From Arthrobacter alpinus (lineage in GTDB: Bacteria; Actinomycetota; Actinomycetes; Actinomycetales; Micrococcaceae), in contig NZ_CP013200.1 in assembly GCF_001445575.1 (NCBI RefSeq), positions 3,844,001 to 3,908,000 on the forward strand: a stretch of 64,000 nucleotides of DNA, given 5' to 3'. A program made the translations under genes and the position numbers. Positions 57,927 to 64,000 of this stretch are shown here, in pieces (position 1 is the first letter of the stretch; every line of letters begins with the position of its first letter). The notes under the pieces are model-generated. The model was not told the DNA's origin and did not search any database. It worked only from the letters and a program-made list of their open reading frames with translations.

Positions 57927-58292
57927 ATGACTGAGAACCCCAGCCTTACTCCAGCCCATGGCGACCGCGTGCAACAGGAACGCTCCCAGCTTGCCGGAAC
58001 CGTGGTTGCGCTCGTCGGCTGGGCCGTTGTGGTGGTGCCGATCATTCTGATGTCCGTGCTCATTTTTGCTGCCGTCATGGAGCCATCTCAGAGCTTGGCA
58101 GCTCCTGCCCGGGTCGCACTGATCTTTGCCGGCGCAGTGCTGCTGTTCTGCATGATCGCAGCGCCGCACCTGCTGGGTCAGGCCGTGCGATTCAAGGAAA
58201 AGGCCATGTGGCGGGCAGCCCTCATTACCGGCATCCCCACGGTCTGCGTGGTTTTGTACTTTGTGTTCCGCTGGCTCAGTAATCTGGGCTGA
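57927..58292 (+). CDS. Small membrane protein, array member 1
   Basis: 121 residues with three helices (LAGTVVALVGWAVVVVPIIL, VALIFAGAVLLFCMIAAPHL, ALITGIPTVCVVLYFVF). Function unknown. Its last 30 residues are almost identical to the tail of the broken gene ending at 59223. It is the first of five related units. The 258 bases upstream hold no other gene. Confidence 0.72.
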   Translation: MTENPSLTPAHGDRVQQERSQLAGTVVALVGWAVVVVPIILMSVLIFAAVMEPSQSLAAPARVALIFAGAVLLFCMIAAPHLLGQAVRFKEKAMWRAALITGIPTVCVVLYFVFRWLSNLG

Positions 58293-58393
58293 GAATGCTT
58301 CGTAGGCACCGCACTGCGTGAAATTCCTTAGGCTTGGGCCCGGAACAGATATAATCCATTTGTTGGAGTAATAATAACGAAGGTGGAGTTCCT

Positions 58394-58783
58394 ATGTCCC
58401 AACCGATGTATGAAGTCCCTGGCCAGCACCAGCTCAATTCTGGCGCACGGGCATCCGCAGTGGCTCGGGTCAAGCCCCGAAATGCCGTATGGGCCGTGCT
58501 CACGGCAGCCGTTGGGTATGGTCTTTTTGCGGTGCCAATCATCGTGCTGGTTTTTCTCGCCATGTTCAACTCCGTCAGCGGCCCCGGTTTGGGCGGCGGT
58601 CACGAAGGCGCTGGTTTCTTTGTATTCCTCTGTGTTGCAGGAATCTTGTGTATGGTCGCCAGCCCTGTCCTGATGGCCTGTGCATTCACCTTCCGCAAAC
58701 TGGGCTTGTGGATAGCAGCCATCTGCACAGCGGCACCCGCACTGGTGGTGGCCGTCATGATCTACATTAAACTACCGGCGTAG
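58394..58783 (+). CDS. Small membrane protein, array member 2
   Basis: 129 residues from ATG 58394; GGTGGAG lies upstream. Three helices follow a polar N-terminus of 30 residues with RVKPRNAVWAVLTAAVGYGL. The loop SVSGPGLGGGHEGAG is glycine-rich. Topology and the small-helix/PII pattern match the neighbours although sequence identity is low. No known family. Confidence 0.72.
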   Translation: MSQPMYEVPGQHQLNSGARASAVARVKPRNAVWAVLTAAVGYGLFAVPIIVLVFLAMFNSVSGPGLGGGHEGAGFFVFLCVAGILCMVASPVLMACAFTFRKLGLWIAAICTAAPALVVAVMIYIKLPA

Positions 58784-58828
58784 CGATTTGACAGGCTTGC
58801 TTCAGCCACGCGTGCTCGAAACTTAAGC

Positions 58829-59223
58829 ATGCCCCGCCCACAATGAGATCCCGTCCCAACTCCTGGCAGTATCGCGTTCGCAGGCGCCCGCCCCGGAAGC
58901 CACACCACACCGTTCCGTGTGGTGTGCTATGGCTATCACACTGGTGGGCTGGGCGGTATTGACCTACCCCCGTGGCGCTGCTGGCCCTATTGTCCCTTGT
59001 GGTCATGACGGGCACTCTGGACAGCACAACAACGGCTGCCAGCGTGGCCCTGGGAATTCCGGGATTCGTGGACACACTGAGCATGCTGGCGTTCCCGCCC
59101 CTGCTAGGCGAGGACGGCCGTTTCAGGGAAAAGGCCATGCTGCGGGCCGCTCTCATCACCGGCATCCCCACGGTCTGCGTGGTTTTATACTTTGTGTTCC
59201 GCTGGCTCAACAATCTGAGCTAA
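58829..59223 (+). pseudogene. Decayed chimeric copy of the small membrane protein genes
   Basis: The 5' part aligns base for base with the start of the gene at 59816 (ATGCCCCGCCC, GAGATCCCGTCCCA), but a two-base deletion meets TGA at once and a second frame change occurs near 58965-58975. Residues MAITLVGWAVLTYP and then LLALLSLVVMTGTLDSTTTA continue the homology in different frames. The 3' part, from about 59124 (AAGGCCATGCTGCGGGC), is nearly identical to the end of the gene at 57927. So it is a recombinant of two neighbours that has since decayed. Confidence 0.7.
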
Positions 59224-59397
59224 TGCCGTATTAGAGCAGAGACACTCAGGGCCCCGAAGCTGGCGGTGATCGGCGCATTTTCCCTCTTTCCGGCTCTGTA
59301 TGGCCTATTCAGCATCGACAGCGGAATGTTCTAACAACAGCAACACTATTTAGTCCATTCATTTGCTTAACCCGCTTGAGGGTGTTAGAAATAGGCT

Positions 59398-59745
59398 ATG
59401 AAGAAGCTAGAACCGACCCAACTGCGGCGAGAAAAAGTGGACCGCAAGGTCGTCGCCAAATTGATCATCAGCATCGGCTGGCTCCTGGCCATCTACCCTT
59501 CCATCATGATTATCCAAATCGCCGCTGGACTAGGGGCATTGAGCGTCGAAGTCGACGACGAGACCGGCGGCGCCGTCCTCTTCATGATCATTGCCATCGT
59601 TTTGGTGATCTGCACGGTAGGCGCGCCACTCTTCGCCGGCCTGGGCCATGCCCGCAAAAGTCTGGAATTGCGAGTGTGGGCTGTCCTCATGGGCATTCCG
59701 GCCGTGATCGTTGCCGGCTCCCTTTACTTATACCCCCTCAGCTGA
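59398..59745 (+). CDS. Small membrane protein, array member 4
   Basis: 115 residues with a basic start (MKKLEPTQLRREKVDRKVVA) and three helices (LIISIGWLLAIYPSIMIIQI, AVLFMIIAIVLVICTVGAPL, VWAVLMGIPAVIVAGSLYLY). The GW-x-x-x-YP motif in helix 1 is shared with the member at 59816. No ribosome site is clear. Function unknown. Confidence 0.68.
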   Translation: MKKLEPTQLRREKVDRKVVAKLIISIGWLLAIYPSIMIIQIAAGLGALSVEVDDETGGAVLFMIIAIVLVICTVGAPLFAGLGHARKSLELRVWAVLMGIPAVIVAGSLYLYPLS

Positions 59746-59815
59746 GGCACTAAACACCCGCCAGCACCTGCGTGAAGCACAGCCCGCATCCAGCAGTGCG
59801 TGTCAGAATAAGTTC

Positions 59816-60214
59816 ATGCCCCGCCCTCATCGTGAGATCCCGTCCCAGCGTTTGGCCGCATCTGTGGCTCAGTCGGCCGCCTCCCCGAAGCCGCATCGTC
59901 CACCGTGGTTGGGCATTGTTATTGCCATCGTGGGCTGGGCTTTGCTGGCTTATCCCGCCATTATTCTGGGCTTGGTCTCGTTCATCATCATGACTGGAGC
60001 TTCCGATACCGGAACCACGGCACCCGCCATCGCCTTGGGCATTTTGGGTTTCCTAGCCACACTGGCCATGCTCGCGTTCCCGCTCCTGCTGGGTCTTGCC
60101 GTGAAGGCACGACGCCGGTCACTCTGGATCGCGGCGTGCCTCACCGGAGTTGTGACTATCGGCGCATGTATCTACCTCGCCGTGGAGTGGTTTATCCCGC
60201 TGGGATCTCTGTAG
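59816..60214 (+). CDS. Small membrane protein, array member 5
   Basis: 132 residues from ATG 59816 (MPRPHREIPSQRLAASVAQS). Three helices, with IVIAIVGWALLAYPAIILGL, LGILGFLATLAMLAFPLLLG and ACLTGVVTIGACIYLAVEWF. It is the intact parent-like relative of the pseudogene at 58829. Its 3' end overlaps the convergent methyltransferase gene by 23 bases. Confidence 0.72.
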   Translation: MPRPHREIPSQRLAASVAQSAASPKPHRPPWLGIVIAIVGWALLAYPAIILGLVSFIIMTGASDTGTTAPAIALGILGFLATLAMLAFPLLLGLAVKARRRSLWIAACLTGVVTIGACIYLAVEWFIPLGSL

Positions 60215-61160
60215 CGGCTTCCTGCTGAACGGCTGGGATCGCCGCAACGGCCTCATGCTTGACGAAGGTGACCTGCTCGGGGTCTAAGCGAGTGCGCATG
60301 ACCTCGATGGCCTCAGGATTTTGGTCCACCATGACGAAGTGGCGTTCAAGTTCCAGAGCTGCGGCGCCGGTAGTGCCGCTGCCCCCGAAGAAGTCCAGTA
60401 CCCAGTCACCACGTTCGGTACTGGCGGAGATGATGCGGCGCAGAATGCCGACAGGCTTCTGCGTGGGGTAACCCGTCTTTTCGCGGCCGTTGGGTGAAAC
60501 GATCGTATGCCACCAAGTATCGGTGGGCAGCTTGCCCAGCGCTACTTTTTCGGGTGTCACAAGCCCGGGTGCCATGTACGGTTCGCGGTCCACTTCGGCA
60601 CTGTTGAAGTAGTAAGTCTTGGGGTTCTTAACGTAGACCAAGATGTTGTCATGCTTGGCAGGCCAGCGCTTTTTTGAACGGGCGCCATAGTCGTAGGCCC
60701 AAATTATTTCGTTCAGAAAGCATTCGCGACCAAAGAGTGCATCTAGCAGGACCTTCGCATAATGGACCTCGCGGTAATCGAGGTGCAGGTACAAGGTCCC
60801 GTCGTCCTTGAGCAGACGCCAGGCCTCTTCAAGCCGAGGTTCCAGGAATTCCCAGTAGTCACCGAAAGAATCGTTGTAGCTGAGCGTCAGGCCCTTGATG
60901 GTCTCGTAGCTACGGCCCTGAAAACCAACACGTGAGCCGGTTTCGCTGCGTACGTTTGTCATGTTGTTGCGGGCCTGGACCTTGCCGGTATTGAACGGCG
61001 GATCGATGTAGATGAGCCGGAAGCTTTCATCCGGAAGCGTCCGCAGGAAGCTGAGGTTGTCACCCTCAGCCACCAGGTTTCCACCCTCCGCATGCCAGGC
61101 GCTGACAGGCTTTGTCGCCGAGGCGGGGCTCAGGGTGGAATCGCTCGCATCGGTTGTCAT
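60192..61160 (-). CDS. Solitary site-specific DNA methyltransferase (beta-class N4/N6)
   Basis: 322 residues. The catalytic DPPFNTGK (motif IV) near residue 52 precedes the SAM-binding FFGGSGTTGAAALEL (motif I) near residue 266, the beta-class order, with TQKPVGILRRIISASTERGDWVLD between them. DPPF fits adenine-N6 or cytosine-N4 methylation. No restriction endonuclease or specificity subunit is nearby, so it is an orphan enzyme. The recognition site cannot be read from sequence. Confidence 0.87.
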   Translation of the reverse strand: MTTDASDSTLSPASATKPVSAWHAEGGNLVAEGDNLSFLRTLPDESFRLIYIDPPFNTGKVQARNNMTNVRSETGSRVGFQGRSYETIKGLTLSYNDSFGDYWEFLEPRLEEAWRLLKDDGTLYLHLDYREVHYAKVLLDALFGRECFLNEIIWAYDYGARSKKRWPAKHDNILVYVKNPKTYYFNSAEVDREPYMAPGLVTPEKVALGKLPTDTWWHTIVSPNGREKTGYPTQKPVGILRRIISASTERGDWVLDFFGGSGTTGAAALELERHFVMVDQNPEAIEVMRTRLDPEQVTFVKHEAVAAIPAVQQEAATEIPAG

Positions 61161-61357
61161 GCTTCAAGGCTAGCGGTGCTGCGCGCCTGCGGCGAAACGC
61201 TGCCTCCCTCGGTGACGCGCCCTGGCCTTTGCCGCATGTTCTAGCCCACGGTTCAGGCTCAGTCGCTCCCCAAAAGGTGACCCGTTGTTGAATGCGCGGC
61301 AGCCACGACATGCCACAGGCCACAGCGCAGCTACGGGATTCGGTCTAGGGTCGAAGG

Positions 61358-63868
61358 ATGGCTCTTCACCACGAATCAGACATGCACTTGATGACAACGA
61401 ACAAGGAACGCGCAGGCTTTCTACAGGTGCGCGGCGCCCGCGAGAACAACCTCAAGAACGTAGATGTGGATGTTCCTCGAGATGCCATCGTCGCGTTTAC
61501 CGGTATTTCCGGGAGCGGCAAATCCTCCTTGGCCTTCGGCACCATCTTCGCTGAGGCCCAACGTCGCTTCTTTGAGTCGGTGGCACCGTATGCCCGTCGG
61601 CTCATCCAACAAGGTAATACGCCTCATGTGGAATCAATCTCAGGGCTTCCCCCGGCAGTCGCCATGGCGCAGCGACGCGGCAGTCCCAGCACGCGCTCTT
61701 CTGTGGGAACGGTGACAACACTGTCAAACTCGCTGCGCATGCTGTACTCCAGGGCAGGTGACTATCCGGAAGGCGCCGGCATCCTGTACTCGGATTCATT
61801 CTCGCCCAACACTGTGGCCGGAGCCTGCCCCGTGTGCCACGGCTTGGGCATAGCCCATACGGTCACCGAGGAGTTGCTGGTACCCGATCCCAATCTCTCC
61901 ATCAGGGACGGTGCCATTGCAGCGTGGCCACGCGCATGGCAAGGGAAAAACCTGCGGGACATCCTCACGCACTTAGGCTACGACGTCGACCGTCCATGGA
62001 AGAAGCTGCCAAAGAGCGAACGTGACTGGATCTTGTTCACTGAAGAACAGCCTGTTGTGGAAGTGACACCGCAACGGGATCGGGTGGCGAAACCCTACAA
62101 AGGCAAATTTTGGAGTGCCCGCAGTCACGTTCTGCATACACTGGCCAATTCCAAGAGTGCACCCATGCGTGAGCAGGCATTAGCGTTTATGCATTCGGGT
62201 CCTTGCCCAGTCTGCGGCGGGAGCGGGCTGAAGCCTGAAGCGCTGGCGGTCACGGTGGCGGGCCACACCATCTCCGCCATGAACGCCTTGCCACTAACGG
62301 AACTCGCCGCGACGCTGGAGAACCTCAGCGCGGGCCCAGTGGGAGATGACGGCAGCCGTGAAGCGGTCGCAGCGGCAATCGCACAGGATCTAAATCACCG
62401 CATTGCCGTGCTGCTGAACTTGGGTTTGGGATATCTGAGCCTAGGGCGCAGCACGCCAACGCTTTCCCCCGGGGAAATGCAACGACTGCGGATCGCAACA
62501 CAATTGCGCTCTGGCCTGTTCGGTGTCATCTATGTGCTGGATGAACCCTCCGCGGGCCTGCATCCGGCCGATGCCGAACCGCTTCTGGAGGTGTTGGAAC
62601 AGCTCAAAACAACAGGGAACACGGTGTTCATTGTCGAGCACAATATGGACATGGTGCGTAGGGCGGACTGGCTGGTGGATGTAGGTCCGCTGGCCGGGGA
62701 ACAGGGTGGGCATGTTGTCTATAGCGGGCCCGTGGAGGGGCTTGCCGATGTTGCAGAGTCGCTGACGCGACCATTTCTGCTGGGCGAGCTATCCCCCGCT
62801 GCGCCACTGTCAACGCAGTCCGCTGCGACCACTGGTGGCAGGCGGGCCCCTGGCGGATGGTTGGAGTTGCGGGGCATCACCAAACACAATTTGCAGGAGC
62901 TTGAGGCTCGGGTGCCGCAGCACGCGTTGGTGGCTCTCACGGGGGTTTCCGGCTCCGGGAAATCCACGCTGTTGCAGGTTCTCAACAGCGCTGCTGGCGG
63001 GCAAATCGATGCCGACGATCAAGGACTTACCGCGACTGTGGCACGTGCAGGCTTTGATGGCGTTGATCGAGTGGTTCAGGTGGACCAACGGCCTATTGGC
63101 CGGACTCCACGGTCAAATCTCGCCACGTACACCGGGATGTTCGACGCCGTCCGTCGTGAATTTGCGGCGGTCCCCGAAGCCCGGGCCAAGGGGTTCACGG
63201 CGGCTAGATTCTCCTTCAATGTTGCGGGCGGGCGCTGTGAAACTTGCCTGGGCGAGGGCTCGGTCGCCGTGGAGCTTTTGTTTCTGCCAGGCAGCTACGG
63301 ACCGTGTCCGGTGTGCCACGGTTCCCGGTTCAATGAAGAGACGCTCACAGTGAAGTACCGCGGGAAAACCATTGCCGATGTTCTCCGGCTGACGGTGGAT
63401 GCGGCAGCTGAGGTGTTGGCGGACATTCCGGCCGCGGTACGAAGCCTGGCCACCCTGCGCGAAGTGGGCCTGGGCTATCTGCGGCTTGGGCAGCCTGCCA
63501 CCGAACTTTCCGGTGGTGAGGCCCAGCGGATCAAGCTGGCGACCGAGCTGCAGCGGCCCCGGCGCGGCCATTGCCTCTATCTTCTGGATGAACCGACCAC
63601 CGGTCTGCATCCGGCCGATGTGCAGTTACTGCTGCATCAGCTCAACCGTTTGGTCGAGGCCGGAAACACAGTGGTGGTGGTTGAACACGATATGGATGTG
63701 GTGGCTTCGGCCGATTGGGTCATTGACCTTGGACCGTCCGGTGGAGCCGACGGTGGCCGCATTATGGCTGCTGGTACACCGGAGGAAGTTGCGGGTGTCC
63801 CGCAGAGCCGCACTGCCACCTACTTGGCCGCTGCCCTGCGGCGTCGCAACGGCCCCTCCGCAACGTAG
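61358..63868 (+). CDS. UvrA-like excinuclease ATPase paralogue
   Basis: 836 residues, shorter than housekeeping UvrA (about 940-960). Two ABC modules are present: Walker [16 protein letters not shown] and [14 protein letters not shown], with signatures [15 protein letters not shown] and [15 protein letters not shown]. Zinc-module cysteines occur as [24 protein letters not shown] and CPVCHGSR. The shortened N-terminal insert suggests loss of the UvrB-binding region, as in UvrA2/drug-resistance paralogues. ATG 61358 is supported by AGGG seven bases upstream; 61391 is an alternative. Confidence 0.87.
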   Translation: MALHHESDMHLMTTNKERAGFLQVRGARENNLKNVDVDVPRDAIVAFTGISGSGKSSLAFGTIFAEAQRRFFESVAPYARRLIQQGNTPHVESISGLPPAVAMAQRRGSPSTRSSVGTVTTLSNSLRMLYSRAGDYPEGAGILYSDSFSPNTVAGACPVCHGLGIAHTVTEELLVPDPNLSIRDGAIAAWPRAWQGKNLRDILTHLGYDVDRPWKKLPKSERDWILFTEEQPVVEVTPQRDRVAKPYKGKFWSARSHVLHTLANSKSAPMREQALAFMHSGPCPVCGGSGLKPEALAVTVAGHTISAMNALPLTELAATLENLSAGPVGDDGSREAVAAAIAQDLNHRIAVLLNLGLGYLSLGRSTPTLSPGEMQRLRIATQLRSGLFGVIYVLDEPSAGLHPADAEPLLEVLEQLKTTGNTVFIVEHNMDMVRRADWLVDVGPLAGEQGGHVVYSGPVEGLADVAESLTRPFLLGELSPAAPLSTQSAATTGGRRAPGGWLELRGITKHNLQELEARVPQHALVALTGVSGSGKSTLLQVLNSAAGGQIDADDQGLTATVARAGFDGVDRVVQVDQRPIGRTPRSNLATYTGMFDAVRREFAAVPEARAKGFTAARFSFNVAGGRCETCLGEGSVAVELLFLPGSYGPCPVCHGSRFNEETLTVKYRGKTIADVLRLTVDAAAEVLADIPAAVRSLATLREVGLGYLRLGQPATELSGGEAQRIKLATELQRPRRGHCLYLLDEPTTGLHPADVQLLLHQLNRLVEAGNTVVVVEHDMDVVASADWVIDLGPSGGADGGRIMAAGTPEEVAGVPQSRTATYLAAALRRRNGPSAT

Positions 63869-63928
63869 CTGCCGCTCGGTGACTCGCTCCTGCCTGCGGT
63901 GGCGGCAGGCAGGAGCTATCAACAGAGG

Positions 63929-64000
63929 CTAGAGAGCGCCCTTGAAGATGGCGGCCTTGTCGGTGAACATGTTGGGTCCACTGATCTCCACGCGGACTGC
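63929..64000 (-). CDS. 3' end of a gene running off the window
   Basis: The minus strand at the right edge reads AVRVEISGPNMFTDKAAIFK then GAL and TAG at 63929, an open frame into the window end that is convergent with the UvrA-like gene. Twenty-three residues are too few to name a family. Confidence 0.5.
   Translation of the reverse strand, partial: AVRVEISGPNMFTDKAAIFKGAL

Overview
The window looks like chromosomal DNA of a high-GC actinobacterium of the Micrococcaceae, most like Arthrobacter and its relatives. Evidence: a four-gene sdhCDAB operon, a 740-residue monomeric isocitrate dehydrogenase, the DUF6350 gene next to purN, GTG and TTG starts, and DtxR/IdeR-type iron boxes. No rRNA, tRNA, CRISPR array, transposase or phage gene was recognised.

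Layout. 1-4.8 kb: 3' part of a mannose-1-phosphate guanylyltransferase gene, then sdhCDAB behind a promoter overlapped by a candidate iron box. 4.9-6.1 kb: an AbiEi/DUF559-type gene between two copies of a palindromic repeat. 6.2-10.4 kb: a minus-strand run (xth, trpS, 2H phosphoesterase, YihY/BrkB) and a small membrane protein. 10.5-13.4 kb: a 52-bp tandem array, a broken GAP-family gene, and an M4 protease plus emfourin-like inhibitor pair, again between two copies of the same palindromic repeat. 13.5-16.8 kb: folD and glyA behind a ZTP (pfl) riboswitch, divergent from purU. 16.9-28 kb: aldo/keto reductase, APC permease, gamma carbonic anhydrase, a ROK regulator with a ChvE/MmsAB-type sugar ABC transporter, an AlkD-like protein and a Gfo/Idh/MocA oxidoreductase. 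28-33.3 kb: livJHMGF. 33.6-36.5 kb: icd and a divergent ferritin gene with two iron boxes. 36.5-37.5 kb: two small membrane proteins between two arrays of a 32-bp repeat. 37.5-47.6 kb: purH, then a plus-strand block (nagZ, murQ, serine hydrolase, MFS transporter, TMEM14-like, DedA), then purN and DUF6350. 47.8-57.7 kb: cspA, a lipoprotein, DsbA and CcdA, assorted small enzymes, a regulator with a flavin reductase, a frameshifted membrane-protein gene and a succinate/acetate CoA-transferase. 57.9-60.2 kb: tandem small membrane proteins including a decayed chimera. 60.2-64 kb: a solitary DNA methyltransferase, a UvrA-like ATPase, and the tail of one more gene.

How the genes work together. One-carbon and purine metabolism recurs (glyA, folD, purU, purN, purH), and the ZTP riboswitch ties glyA-folD to purine-pathway folate status. 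Iron appears at sdh and at ferritin. nagZ, murQ and a serine hydrolase form a muropeptide-recycling group with a neighbouring transporter. DsbA and CcdA form an extracytoplasmic thiol pair.

The most unusual signal is in the intergenic DNA. One palindromic family (two direct units followed by two inverted units) brackets two unrelated accessory modules. A second family of 32-bp repeats shares 15 of 32 positions across three loci whose sequences otherwise differ. Several other hairpins have 28-bp stems. Four genes are broken: GAP-family, acyl-CoA dehydrogenase tail, DUF3592-like, and a small membrane chimera.
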